A DNA stretch of 64,000 nucleotides from Dichetophora obliterata (GCA_963920525.1 OY986439.1:51140482-51204481), one strand, 5' to 3'. Shown: positions 44,803 to 56,639, numbered from the stretch's first letter. The notes: generated from the sequence alone by a model not told the origin. Made by a program: numbers and translations.

Positions 44803-44860
44803 TAACTGTTTTAGTGCCGAGGGCTATCTGCGTGGACTTCCTTCTGGTTTCCGCATATAA

Positions 44861-45302
44861 GGCCTTTTCCACACTTGGTCAACGCAATACCAACGAAATA
44901 TCAACGCAACAGCGAAAAAGTTGAAAAGCAATGCAACTATAAACCGAATGCTTTCAGACTTGCTTCAAAAGTCATGCAACATATATTTATTATTTAATAT
45001 TTAACACTTGCTCATTCATCCTGCAAACTATTTCTTCTTCTTTAAGATTCTATAAATGAAAAAAAGAACTAATTAATTAACTTATTCACCTTAATTAATA
45101 CTGCACTACAAACAATTCACAAAACAAACAAACTGATGCAACAAGTCGCCGATGAAAATTGCGGAAAGCCGCGTTGCGTTGAACAGGTTGAGAACGTGTC
45201 GAGAACTTGTTGCGTGCAAGTTGCTTAATCTGAAGGTTCCGGTATAAATACACAGGCTAGCAACTTGAGTTGGAGTTGCGTTGACCAAGTGTGGAAAAGG
45301 CC
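44861..45302. mobile_element. PIF/Harbinger-type MITE 2 (TAA duplication)
   Basis: The left end GGCCTTTTCCACACTTGGTC is mirrored exactly on the right, extending into AACGCAA. TAA flanks both ends (44,858-44,860 and 45,303-45,305). The 442-bp interior holds repeated GTTGCGTTG / CAACGCAAC words near both ends, a subterminal repeat. It lies only 58 bp from MITE 1 and is a different family. Confidence 0.88.
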
Positions 45303-45442
45303 TAAGATGCTGCTCTGGTTTGGTATTTTGTATGGCTGCCTGCTAATAAGATCTGCACAATACACAGCCGCACCTAATCACGTAAAAATTGGTATTAAAA
45401 TATATTATTGTTTAGATGTTAAAATTTCCATATCTGATGAGC

Positions 45443-45870
45443 CCATTGAGTCCCCACTTTGCCAGTTCTTAGAAAAAAATTATTTATAATTTTAAATTGT
45501 GTTCTTTGAATTTATTCTTTGAAAGCAATACCCGTACCGTAAGGGATGGCACCTCCAACCACCAAAATATCCCAAAACTATTTATAGATGAAAGTTCGTT
45601 TATTTACCTTTTCAACAATATATCAAACTGAAAATTCAGTTAAGCAATTCGGTTGGTTATCAAAAAAATATTTGTGTTTGGATGGCAAAATGATTAAATC
45701 TTATTAACCCATTGAGTCACCACCCTAATCTTTATATTGTCAAAAAAAAAGTCGTAATTTTACTAGCTTTAAGAAAAAAAACTTGTAATTCGTGAAATCG
45801 TGTTCTTCAAACCCCTACTTTGAAATCAGATCACCCAATCACTAAAATTTCACAAAATTATTTTTAGATT
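45443..45870 (+). repeat. Diverged tandem duplication of about 267 bp
   Basis: CCCATTGAGTCCCCAC at 45,443 and CCCATTGAGTCACCAC at 45,710 open two units that further share AAAAAA-TTAT, a TGTGTTCTT/CGTGTTCTT word, CTTTGAAA, and CACCAAAATATCCCAAAA against CACTAAAATTTCACAAAA. The style resembles the tandem bodies at 32 kb, without being the same sequence. Confidence 0.55.
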
Positions 45871-47352
45871 TAATTTCTTTCAATGACCAAGTTTTTGGGA
45901 TATGAATCTTCGTATTTTAGATTTTTGTCAATTTTGTGCATCGCCAAAAATCACGCCAAATTTTTTTCCTCAGTTAAGTTTTTCATTTCCATCAGTGATG
46001 CTTCATGCAAAATTTTACCCAAATCAAATAGGGTCATGACTAGTGTGACTATCTTACTTTTGCAACATTCGGAGACAATCTGCCAAAAATTCGGGGACAT
46101 TGAGGCAAACTCGGGGATATTTTTCGATAAAAACGGGGACAATTTAGAGATAAAATTATTGAATAAAAAAAATCAAAATTTTACATAAAAATTGTATTTA
46201 TACTTTTTTCTTGCAAAGACGTTGTTTTCACCGCCTGTGTAATGCCTCCAAAGTTGACTGTAACATTAGGTCTTTTCTAGTACTTGAACATTCGTACGAT
46301 TTCGTACAATTTTCTGCTATTTCCTGATAATTCCTGTTCCCTTACCCAAAAACTTCGAAAAAGAGAGCGAAAATAAGTACTCCAGTCCTTGTCAAATGCT
46401 GCTATTTTCTGCTACACAAATTTGGTGAAGCAGAAATTTGCAGCGATTCGCAAGCTGCCATGTTTTGAAGGCTGATGTCCAATTACAGTACCAGTCATTA
46501 AAAAAAAACACAAAAAACAACAAAGAAGCCAATTTATTCTTTTGATCCGGCATTTATAGAATTTCTACAAAAGAAATAAACATATGTTTTACTTTTTTAC
46601 TTTTCTTCAAAAGTTGCAACTTTTTCATAAGAACCTGTTTCCGTACTTTTTGCAATTTTTCACGCAAATAGAGCATTTTCCCGCTTAATCTGTCAAATTT
46701 GATAACTTGCTAATTTCTGCTACAAAAGTACGGAAACGGACCTGTAATCAGCACCAAATCCCACAATTTTTTGTTTCAAACGAAATGTGGTCACCGCAGT
46801 GGATATGGCATCAGCTATAGAAATAGACTTTTCATTCGATTCTGTGGTCAATTGTACAACTTCAACTTTCACATCTTCTAGTGGCATAAAATACCAATCA
46901 AGAATAGGAAAAATTTTCACATTTCCATGATTGGATTATTATTTTATTATTATTATTTGATTACATATCGTTTAGATTATTGTGCACTGTTGTATACCTA
47001 TACATATTATTTAACTATTTAATTGACATTTATGTATTTCATTATAAAACAGCTTTTCTTTAAATAAGTAATAATATAAAAACCTCTACTGTAAGAATTT
47101 TCGAGAACATGCACAATAATATTCAAACTAAGTTAAAGTAATACACCTCTACGGTATGTATCACCTCATTTCATTTTTATACTAAGATATTATTCAAACA
47201 ATAAGAACATATGTTCATACTAAGCACTACTATCTATCTCATTCGCACACATGTACCCATATGGCTGAATACAAAACATATGATATTATATAATACTTTT
47301 TACTCCTACACAAATATGGTAACATATGATTATGTTTACGTTTTCTATTAAT
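45871..47352. other. Intergenic DNA
   Basis: No gene recognised. A small inverted repeat, CCTGTTTCCGTACTTTT at 46,634 and AAAAGTACGGAAACGGACCTG near 46,723, encloses about 70 bp. The frame at 45,883-46,188 has no known motif. Confidence 0.45.
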
Positions 47353-47996
47353 AGCTGCGTTCCTTTCGCCTTAATATAATCGCGATAACAAATTTTCTCA
47401 AAGGAACAGCAAGAAAAACGACTCGTAGAGGGCACTACCGTTGCAGTTAAAATTAAATTCAAACAAGCAATCATGATACAATAACTAATAGGTGTCATGA
47501 TAACGTGTGTCATTCAAAACTGTTGTGAACTGTTATGGTAGCGATACCTTAGTGAACGATGTTTTTCTCTGAATGTGTTCTACTCTAAACGTCAGAAAAA
47601 TTGTACATTATTTAATATAATTATTAATATAATGCAATTATATAAACAATTTAAGTGCAATTGTTGGCTACGCTGAATGCGTCCAATGTGTGTGACACAC
47701 GCGGTTTGTTTTGTTTTCTTTTGTTTAACATTCGATGGTCGCAGCTCGTGAGAAAATAGTTAGCTGTCCTAACTTATAGTCATTGTATCAAACAAACAAA
47801 TATTCAAAAAATGAAATGACAGCTCATAAAAATATACAGGTGCGGCATCTGTGTTTCAAATTTTTTTAAGGCTATATCACAATTTTATATGGATAGCAAA
47901 AATAATCCTATTTGTTATAGGATTATTATTTTTGTTTTTGCTTTGCATGTAAAAAAAAAATAATCTGGATTATTTTGACGCGAATGGAACGCAGCT
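47353..47996 (+). mobile_element. 644-bp TIR element, copy 1 (AGCTGCGTTCC ends)
   Basis: The left end AGCTGCGTTCCTTTCGCC and the inverted right end AGCTGCGTTCCATTCGCG mark the element. AAT on both sides is a possible 3-bp duplication. A second copy of the same length lies inverted at 51,425-52,068. The interior is non-coding, with ACGCGGTTTGTTTTGTTTTC and a palindromic AATAATCCTATTTGTTATAG region near the right end. Confidence 0.87.
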
Positions 47997-50072
47997 AATA
48001 TAAGTCTACTCACTCACACATATTAAACTATTAATATTAAATTACAAATATGTATTACGATATTCTACTATTACTTTTACACTAATTAAAGAACATATGA
48101 TTCTATTTGCATTCTAAACTACACAAACAATTGTTAACTAGTTTTAAGACAAAATACCGTTATGCTTACTATAAAAGGATGAACATATTTGAAAATAAAT
48201 CAATTAGTTTTTGAGCTCCAAAGCTGCCAGCTAATTCTCATTTCTAAAGTCTTTGAGCTTTTTATAAGCTGCCAACTTTTTTGAAAATATTATTATAATA
48301 AAGCCTCTGCACTTTATAGTGAACGGCTACAGAAAAAAAAACAAATTTAGAGCCAGTGGCAAACTTCACCGGCAACCATTTAGGCAGGACCTAAATAAAA
48401 ATAAATATTTTATAAATAAATTACTTAGGAATATCACGAAACACTTCAGCACTTTCTTAAGTACTTAAGGAGCAAATACATTAATTGTAATTTTTAAGCA
48501 TGCCTGACAACTTTTGATGCACAATCGACTGAACGAAAAGTATGATTTTCGGATATGACATGATATCCCCCTTCGGCTATAGCAGTTTGCAAAGCAAATT
48601 TGTCAGCTTGAAGTTCAGTGAAAAACGAACCAATATTTTGTAAAGAAGTAGGTTGACATACACTTCTTGTGTAATTAAAATCTTGATGGTAAAAATTACA
48701 ACTAAAGTGGTCACTGTGTTCTTTTTTATGTTTTCATATAAATGGGTATTTACTATGTTTACGTTTTCTCATTTATGCGTTTTATTGTAACACTTGTTGC
48801 CGTGAAAAACGTGAAGTATTTATTTTAATTATTGAAATCCTTATTAGGTAGTTCAGGATCGGAGAGAAAATTAACCTTTATTTGCGTTGTTTTCTATTTC
48901 TATCTATTCTATCTATTTCTTGTGAGAATTGTGCAAAAAATTTGAAATTTTGAATAAATAATTATTGAAATGATGCCAATGTATTGCGTTGATTCCAAAA
49001 TAACTGAACTCGTTCGCGATATCGTGTTTTGATTCAGTTTAGTTTTCATTTTAGTGCATGTGCTGAATGTTGTGAATGCTGCAAAAATATTATTACATTT
49101 TTTGGCAATAGGCTGCATATATACAAACGTATTATATTTAGCCTTATATTTTGACCTTACATTTGCGAATGAAGTTAGAGCATATAGCCCTTGTCTTTGA
49201 TAGAATTTTTGAATTATTAAGTTTGAAAGTTCGCAAATACTTTGTATAATAATTTGTTGTACATACCTTTTCTGATGTTTACAGTTTTGTCAAGTAAAGA
49301 GCTTTCGAATTAATTTCAGAATAAGAATTTTTGATTGTAAGGATATTTCCTATTGTCAATTTTGTGAGCTTTGTCAACTCACAAGAATAGGTCTGTAAAT
49401 CTGATATAAAAGTTTTATATTCTGATTATTTAACTTAATTTATATGTTCTAGCTCATGTCTTAAAAGTTTAAAAAAGCTAGAAAACAGAAAAAATTCAAA
49501 GAAAAAGCAGAAAATACCCCTCTTTTTAATAACTTACCTACACCAACATCTGTTGACATTAAATTGCATGCAAGCACATATTGTATCAGAATGTATAGTA
49601 TGTTCTGTGACATGTGTATGTATTTCAGAAAAAAAAAATTGTCATGAATTCGTGTCCTCTTGTAAGCCAGCAAGGATCCATGCAGCATGCTGCTTGTTGC
49701 AAAGCTGTAGGAGCTGTTCAATTTAAATGTCAAAATAATAGATTTATGAAGAAGTTGACGAGCAGCAGCAACAGCAGTAATAAGGAGATAATGTTAAAAA
49801 TATGCTTTTGCATGCGTGTCTTCTTTTATGCATAAATATTTTTTTTTTATATATATTTATGTATATTTTATATATATTTTTTTGTATATTGTTAAAAGTT
49901 CGTTGAAGTAAACGAAGTGATATAAGAATGCTTTGTGCTTAAAGATGAAGGGGGGGGGGGATCAATAAAGGGCACTTATCAGCGGAATTTTTGCAAAGAA
50001 ATAGTGGCTATCGAACATTTTGAATGCTCAAAAAAACAAAATGAGAGCCGTAGAAGTCTTTATATATTATGT
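47997..50072. other. Intergenic DNA
   Basis: Mostly AT-rich and featureless. The minus strand at 48,505-48,740 is discussed separately as a possible transposase fragment. A run of ten or more G near 49,951 and AT-dinucleotide runs near 49,840-49,880 are the only other simple features. Confidence 0.5.
48505..48740 (-). pseudogene. Possible hAT-like transposase fragment
   Basis: Read on the minus strand, about 75 codons remain open: SVCQPTSLQNIGSFFTELQA, then DKFALQTAIAEGGYHVISEN and HTFRSVDCASKVVRH. The pattern of a linker followed by an E/A-L-x-x-A-x-A-x-H/G-x-x-x-S/N-x-x-x-S-x-D-C block is seen near the N-terminus of some hAT-like proteins encoded in insect genomes. No element ends are visible around it. 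The assignment is tentative. Confidence 0.4.
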
Positions 50073-51406
50073 CAGGGCCGTAGCCAGGACTTACCCATGG
50101 GGTGTTTGATGAAATTTTTTTTTAAATTAAAAAATTAAAACATACAAGCAATTGTTTCATTTCGTTTTAAAGTTAAGTTTTTTATGTATTATATATGTTT
50201 ATTAAGGTACCTCGACTGGTGGGGGACAGCTTCATTTGTACCTCTCTAAAAATCAACCTTGGTCAATTTTATAATGATTCTTAAAATATTTTGACTGTTA
50301 CGATAACCGCCAGTGAGCTCTAAACCATTCTTCAAAAACCTCAAAAAAATCATGATTTCTTAAATATTTTAGCTGGTGTAAATTTTGTGAGAACAATAAA
50401 CTGCCAGAAGTTAAAGGCCGGGAAAACCTCTTCCAATCTTTATAAAAAATTAAAAGTTTTGAAATAGGATTAAACATAATGTTGCTGTTCGTGAATTTTT
50501 TAAAAGCTATTTTCACTAAAATTAGAAAACTTCATTATTTCTTATGCAATCCTCACTTTCAAGATATCGTCTTCAAATCAAGCCAAGGATTAATAATGAT
50601 TAATAAATTTGAATTGAATATGAAAAATGTTTTTGATGTAGATTTGAAGAACTTTTTCCAGCCTATAATTTTTGACTGTTTCTTTTTTACTACTATTACA
50701 CCAGCCAGTAAAAAAACAATAACTTAACACATGAATAACTTAACTCATGAATAACTTAACACATTCCTTAAAAATTAAACCAGGTTCGGACTCACATTTT
50801 TAATTCGAAAGTTAATTGGAAAAAAAGTCTTGACTGTAAAATAGCCCAATCAGCCCAATGAAGGGGCTGAAAATTTTATTTTATTAACATTTTTTGTTGT
50901 GCCGAAAATTACGAAGAGACTGTGATGCAATGCCGCCATAAGCAGAGCTTAAGAAAACGCAGAACTTACAATAGGATCCATTTGCATATTTGGAGTAAGC
51001 CAACAAACTCCAGCGACAAAACCATGGATACTGTAGTTTAAATTTTCGAGAACCGCTCGAGGGAAAATTAAAATCATTTGGTGGCTTAAAATCTCTCAAT
51101 TTAGAAAGGTTTTTCAGTATATATATGTCATTCTTGTTGGCTTTACTTTATCATCACTACCATCATCTACAACTGTCGATGTTAAGGGTAGTGATGACAT
51201 TAGTTTTCACTATTGTTGTTTAGACGATTAAACTCATAATACATGCTTTTTTAACACGTAAACGCAACTTCAGTATATGACTTCTTAAGTTTTTTAGAAC
51301 ATATTAAAGTGATTCAATGAAACAATTGCTTAAAGGTATTAATTTTTATTAATATGTTGGATCTCTGGGGGGTTTGAACCCCCAAACCCCCTTGTCTACG
51401 ACCCTG
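50073..51406 (-). mobile_element. hAT transposon remnant with exact 8-bp target duplication
   Basis: A 1,334-bp element. The left end is CAGGGCCGTAGCCAGGAC; the inverted right end is CAGGGTCGTAGACAAGG. TATTATGT lies on both sides (50,065-50,072 and 51,407-51,414), an exact 8-bp duplication. Its ends resemble those of the hAT at 21,131-24,083 (CAGGGGCGTACCGAGG), so both belong to related families. The interior keeps only an N-terminal transposase piece. Confidence 0.9.
50884..51099 (-). pseudogene. hAT transposase N-terminal zinc-finger fragment
   Basis: A 71-codon frame. It reads SRKFKLQYPWFCRWSLLAYS, then KYANGSYCKFCVFLSSAYGG. The pattern R-K-F ... Y-P-W ... W-L-x-Y-S ... G-x-x-C-K-x-C-V-x-F is that of the TTF-type zinc finger at the N-terminus of ZMYM1/DUF4371-type hAT transposases. 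The frame ends soon after the finger and no catalytic domain follows, so the element lost most of its gene. Confidence 0.78.
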
Positions 51407-51424
51407 TATTATGTTATTAATTTT

Positions 51425-52068
51425 AGCTGCGTTCCATTCGCTTCAAAATAATCCAGATTATTTTTTTTTTACATGCAAAGCAAAAACAAAAATAATAATC
51501 CTATAGCAAATAGGATTATTTTTGCTATCCATATAAAATTTTGATATAGCCTTTAAAAAATTTGAAACACAGGTACCTGTATATTTTTATGAGCTGTCAT
51601 TTCATTTTTTGAATTATTAGTTTGTTTGATACAATGACTATTAGGTAGCTATGACAGCTACCTATTTTCTGACGAGATGCGACCATCGAATGTTAAACAA
51701 AAGAAAACAAAACAAACCGCGTGTATCACACACATTGGACGCATTCAGCGGGGCCGAAAATTGCACTTAAATTATTTTTATAATTGCATAAAATTAATAA
51801 TTAAATTAAATAATTTACAATTTTTCTGACGTTTAGAGTAAAACACATTCAGAGAAAAACATCGTTCACTAAGGTATCGATACCATAACAGTTTACAACA
51901 GTTTTGAACGACACACGTTCTCATGACACCTAATAGTTATTGTATCATGATTGCTTGTTTGAATTTAATTTTGACTGCAACGGTAGTGCCCTCTACGAGT
52001 CGTTTTTCTTGCCGTTCCTTTGAGAACATTTGTTATCGCGATTATATTAAGGCGAAAGGAACGCAGCT
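51425..52068 (-). mobile_element. 644-bp TIR element, copy 2 (inverted)
   Basis: Same family and same length as 47,353-47,996 but in the opposite orientation: it starts AGCTGCGTTCCATTCGC and ends GCGAAAGGAACGCAGCT. TTT flanks both ends. The two copies differ by scattered substitutions and small gaps, for example near 51,640-51,660. It lies 18 bp beyond the end of the hAT at 50,073-51,406. Confidence 0.87.
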
Positions 52069-52317
52069 TTTGTTTTGATTTCATACAAAGTTTTACCCAC
52101 AAGATTTCGAACTATAATCTATATTAATTAGGGCATCCAATGCCGGAATCCCTGACTTTTCTTACTCCCGGGATTGCAAGGCCTAAAAGCCCTGGGTTTT
52201 CGGGATCTCGGGATTGCCTCTACAAAAAAATTGTGTTTTTAAAAAATGTTAAAAAAAACTTTTTTTAAAACTATCTGTACAAAATAAAACAATAGGCCTT
52301 ACCAATAGTCATTTTAC

Positions 52318-52872
52318 AGGTCTATTATAGCAAAGTATCAATTGTTACCCAGTATTTTTATTATTTCTATGTGTTTGCTGCAATTTTGTGATTTCAAAAC
52401 AAAATTTGAAGCTCAAAAATAATAAATTTTGATAGAAATTGTCAAGTGCTTTTCAGATAGTCACAATTTCATTAAAAAATTTTGTTTTTTGCGCTTACAG
52501 TTTTTGTGAGATTATAGCAAACACATAGAAATAATAAAAATACTGAGTAATAATTGATACTTTGCCAGAATTGACCTATTAATGTCAACTCTAACGGCCC
52601 TATTCTGGCAAAGTAACAATTGTACTTTTGTACCCAGTATTTTTAATATTTCTATGTGCTTGTTGTAACTTTTTAGTTTCAAACAAAATTTGAAGCTCAA
52701 AAATAATAAATTTTGATAAAAATTGTCAGCTGCATTTCAGATAGTGACAATTTCATTAAAAAATTTTGTTTTTTGACCTTAAAATTTTGTTTTGAAAGCA
52801 AAAATTACAACAAACACATATAAAAATTAAAAATACTGAGTAACAATTGTGACTTTGCCAGAATAGGGCTGT
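52318..52872. repeat. Two tandem palindromic units
   Basis: Unit 1 (about 52,319-52,580) and unit 2 (about 52,598-52,872) each begin with a CTATT-x-TGGCAAAGTA-CAATTG-type arm followed by TACCCAGTATTTTT and end with the inverse (AAAAATACTGAGTAA-CAATTG, then CTTTGCCAGAAT). Both contain AACAAAATTTGAAGCTCAAA in the same place. Each unit would be a foldback MITE of about 265 bp; two in direct tandem is unusual. Confidence 0.82.
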
Positions 52873-52984
52873 ATATTTATTGTAAACTTGTTGACAACAA
52901 ATTCTATAAAAATAATGTCGGAAAAGCTCACACTCAATTTAGAGTTGGCATAAAATCAACAATTGGTAAGTCCCAATGTGTTAA

Positions 52985-53560
52985 ATACATGATATCTCCT
53001 AAGAGATACTGAAATGTGATTTTAATAATACAGGAATAAAAAATGTTTAACCAGCTGTAAAAAATATGAAAAGATACTACCTTAGAAATACCGAAATGTG
53101 ACCTTAAAAATTAAAAAAAGAAAACTTCCTTTAACAAGCTGTACAAAATATCACAAAATTCTTACTTAGATATACTAAAATTATTATACTATTCAATTTT
53201 TTTTCCTTTTTTTTCAATTTAAGAACAGGTACAAAAAAATTCAATATTACTACTTAAGAAAAACCAGAATGCAATTTTTAAAATGAAAACCTTTCTTAAA
53301 CTAGCTGTACAAAATAACACAATGTTTGAAAATAACACATGATACTTCCTTAGGAATACTGAAATGTAATTTTGATAATACTAAAAAAAAATTTTAACTA
53401 GCTGTACAAAATATGACGGGAAAAATATAATATAAACCTTTCATAAAATAACTGAACTGAATAAAATTAAAAAAACATTCCATAAACAAACTGTACGAAA
53501 TATCACAAAATTCCTACTTAGAAAAACTAAAATTAATAAACTATTTTTTTTTCAATAATT
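52985..53560 (+). repeat. Minisatellite of roughly 100-bp units
   Basis: The words CTTAGAAATACTGAAATGTG, a purine-rich spacer, and AACTAGCTGTACAAAATATC recur about five times with divergence (for example near 52,998, 53,085, 53,170, 53,350 and 53,500). A further AACTATCTGTACAAAATA lies at 52,259, outside the hairpins, so the hairpins probably inserted into this array. Confidence 0.7.
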
Positions 53561-53868
53561 TTATAAACCCTCTGAATGATCTCATTTTATAATTTTTTTT
53601 TCTTAAAGAATTGACCTTGTTTTTCAGAAATCAAAAATAAATACAATCCAAACATTTATCCAAATAGTATTTTTTAGTATTTTAAAATCTTCTGCAATGT
53701 ATTGTGTTGTAAAACAAGGCATAAATACTTTGAAACTTCATATTACGTCATCCAAAAAATTCGTTTTCTATGGTTTGTCAAACCTGGGACTAGTCCTGGG
53801 ATCCCAGGATTGTGTTTTTCAAATCCCGAAATCCTGGGATTGCCAAAGCGTCCCGAAATTGGATGCCC

Positions 53869-54743
53869 TAATATTAATCTATCTAAAGCCTGTCCCTATT
53901 TTTCAAATTAGGTGTTTTTTTGCAAAATTTCTATAAATAGTCCAGTTGCGGTCCAAAATTCCTTTTGAATTCGAGTCTTGTTTTCAGTAACTTTCAGAAT
54001 CGGTAATAGCTTGCCATTTTTTATTGGTAATTTATATGAGAAATGAAGAAGAGACTTATAAATACGAATCCAACCATGCTGTATAGACAGACCGAACTAC
54101 AAAGTATTTGTTTTGACCTCCTTCGCGATCATTCTTTCAACATTGCAAAATTCATTACTCGAGGGACCACTTAAATAGGTTGATGTTGTGTCTGTAAGTG
54201 CGTTGAAAAATTTTCCATATAGCACTACTCACATAATTTTATGAGTGACGCTTACAGATCTTTATTTTATGAATGCTGGAGAATTATCAAGGTTATTTAT
54301 TTCTTTTTCCCTCTTCTTTTTTCTTGTTTGGATACACTAGAACATTCTTTAATAAACTCAATTTTTAATGGCCTGCAAAATCTTGTTGAGGATGGTCGAG
54401 GTATTTGCCAAATGATCTTATCGTGACACTCCATTCAAAGGGGAACAATGGACGTTATGAAAACAGCTGCGTCACCTGCATCATTGCCGTGGAAAGCTTG
54501 TTTATATGAGCTATGCCCGGAGCTTTCATCAATTCCTCACTTGTTGAATAAAATAATTTTTGACGATGTACTTCAGTACAACAACAACAATCGTAATCAT
54601 GAAAACGAACGTTTTTCACAATTCGCGCAAAAACGCGCAGCTTTTTATTGCTTAATATAGAAGCATGTAGCAATTGTAATTAATTTTAAAATGTACATGT
54701 TTTCCTAATGTTACCTTATCCCACTGAAAACATATTATCCACA
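53869..54743. other. Intergenic DNA
   Basis: Two short plus-strand frames (54,241-54,426 and 54,448-54,660) have no domain that I recognise and are separated by a stop and a shift. They may be an old coding relic, but nothing in the sequence supports a specific family. Confidence 0.4.
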
Positions 54744-54759
54744 TTACTTACTTACTTAG

Positions 54760-55177
54760 GTGGCCATAACAACCCGTTTTCGGGTTTCAGCCGACCTCAT
54801 CAGCTCTTCCCAGCCACCTCTGCTTTTCATGCGCCCTCTCCAATTGGATACACCAAGTACGGTTAGAGCTTCATCGTTCTGGTCCATTCATCGGAGGCAT
54901 GGTCTAACTTTTCGTCGTCGACCAGCGACCCTCGCCTTAAGCACCTTTTTCGCTGGAGCCTCCGCGTCCATATGATGGACATGTCCCAGCCAGCGTAGTT
55001 GCTGTACAACTGTACATCAATACGCTGAACTAAGTCAATGTCTTCGTAGAGCTCAGACAGCCCGTGGTTCATTCGGATGGAATAGTCATCACCAACTCGA
55101 CTATTGGACTTTTCTCTCCAACACACCCAGAGCAGCTGCGTCAGTTTGCGAAACTACCCATGCTTCAGAGCTGTAAA
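54760..55177 (-). pseudogene. RTE ORF, C-terminal part
   Basis: The minus strand at 54,863-55,126 reads VGDDYSIRMNHGLSELYEDI and DLVQRIDVQLYSNYAGWDMS, the region downstream of the reverse transcriptase in RTE-like proteins (pattern V-G-D-D-x-x-I-R-x-N ... Y-x-D-x-D-V-V-Q-R-I). It is followed by an arginine-rich remnant of the R-x-x-G-x-P-x-x-R-W segment. The upstream thumb region is missing where the hAT inserted or was lost earlier. Confidence 0.8.
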
Positions 55178-55543
55178 CAGTGTGACCAGAGCGGAATATT
55201 ATATTCCACTTTGGCATATTTAAACTTCGGGAAGCATATTTTTTTTATAAAAATATGCAGCATAAAAAGTGGAATATTTTTCGTATGATTATATTTTTCA
55301 AAATTCACAAAAATTGCAATAAAAAATGTCTATTTGGTTACTAAATGGTTATTTTTTGGCTATCGACACTTTATATAAGGATTTCATTTTCTGGTTAACT
55401 TCTTCGTTGTCAATTTTATTGCAATTCATTTAATAACTTCACGCAGCTTAAAAAGTGAAGTAAATTTGCTTATATGTTTGTTTGGTTAGATTTTTTATGG
55501 ATTATGTTACAGCAGTAAGTAATTTACTTCAGAAAATATTAGG

Positions 55544-55980
55544 GGTATTCACGATGTGTTGTATTTTCATTTGTATTGTGTATTTTTGATAAATTTGATA
55601 TTTGTAGTAAATTTTGTAATATAACAAAAACAAAATGCACAGTTTTCAAAATACAACCCTGTGGAAAATATGCAACGATGGAACACTATTGTATTCTGTG
55701 TAAATTTCGTTATGTATTGGATCAGCTGATTGTACAAGCATTTCTACTCAGCATGGAGCAAGCTAAATTAATATAATTTATTCTTTCATTTCAATTTTTG
55801 TATGATTTCCTTTAGTTAAATGATGATTTAAATTAATATTTCCAAACAGAAGTACATACAAAAATCAGCTGATTTTAAAAATATAATATGTACTTTGCTA
55901 AAGGTTCGATCACAATAAGTTGTAAGTATTGTAAATTTTGCAAAAATTTATCATAAATGCACCACATCGTGAATATCACT
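55544..55980. mobile_element. MITE nested in the hAT, ends TATTCACGATGTG
   Basis: GGGTATTCACGATGTGTTG at the left is mirrored by CACATCGTGAATATC near 55,960-55,975. The match is over about 14 bp. Boundaries are approximate and no target duplication is certain. ATTCACGAT is also the inner word of the palindromic MITE at 26,979, so the two may be distantly related. Confidence 0.6.
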
Positions 55981-56049
55981 ATTATTGCTAACAAAAGCTA
56001 TTTCTAATGTGGATTTAAAACAATAAAGCAGAAAAAAGTTATTGATCAA

Positions 56050-56360
56050 AGTTCGGAATCTGAAGATTTATCAAAATTTGTGCTTTTCTCGCATAGCTTA
56101 CCATTTAGCAATGCTGAGGTTGAGAAAATTTTTAGTTATATGAATCTTTCTTATTTAAACGAAAATTTCGAAATAGAATGCAAGAAAAACTCTTAAATAA
56201 TTTGTTGAATGTAAAAACATGGCTGCATGTTCAAAAAAAGTGTTGTTATACCTATCAAATACCAGATAGCTTAATAAAAAAATTTAGAAATCCGAATTTC
56301 TATGATAATAATACAAGCAAAAATTTAAGAATTGACCTCGAAGATGTGCCTAAATTTTAG
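56050..56360 (+). pseudogene. hAT transposase C-terminal dimerisation relic
   Basis: Plus-strand reading gives SKFVLFSHSLPFSNAEVEKI and FSYMNLSYLNE, then after a frameshift near 56,175 RNRMQEKLLNNLLNVKTWL. This matches the conserved hAT C-terminal pattern L-P-x-S-x-A-x-V-E-R-x-F-S-x-x-N ... R-N-x-M ... L-x-x-L-L-x-V-K. The rest of the protein is gone. Confidence 0.83.
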
Positions 56361-56639
56361 TTTTGTATATTGTATATCGTTACATTAAAATTCAAAAAAC
56401 CATAACAATGTTTATAATTTTTTATAGGTAAAGAAAATAAATTTAATTGCGATAGTAATCAAATATTGTAAATAAATGATTTTAAACTTGCTTCTGTGTT
56501 TTTTTTATATGCATATTTAGACTTATTTAGATATATATCTTTGAAATTGAAAGTGGAATATAAAAATTGAAAGTGGAATATTTAGCATATTTTTTTTTAA
56601 CAAAAAGCATATTTTTTCAAAAATCTTCTGGTCACACTG

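Larger units (their letters stand above)
52131..53868. mobile_element. 1.74-kb TIR element with internal hairpins and minisatellite
   Basis: The left end GGGCATCCAATGCCGG and the right end, inverted, GGGCATCCAATTTCGGG mark the element; TA flanks both (52,129-52,130 and 53,869-53,870). Subterminal words CCCGGGATT/AATCCCGAAATCC and CTGGGATCCCAGG are repeated near both ends. The interior has two hairpin units in tandem (52,318-52,872) and a tandem repeat of roughly 100 bp (52,985-53,560). No transposase is present. A TA duplication is compatible with a Tc1/mariner-like enzyme. Confidence 0.8.
55178..56639 (+). mobile_element. hAT transposon remnant inside the RTE
   Basis: A 1,462-bp element. 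The ends are CAGTGTGACCAGA and its exact inverse TCTGGTCACACTG. GCTGTAAA lies on both sides (55,170-55,177 and 56,640-56,647), an exact 8-bp duplication. A subterminal AAAGTGGAATATT word occurs near both ends. The interior keeps the C-terminal dimerisation part of a transposase and has a smaller TIR element inside it. Confidence 0.92.

Noticed and set aside
46634..46745. Small inverted repeat around CCGTACTTTT as a MITE
   Set aside because: Arms are only about 17 bp and no target duplication is seen.
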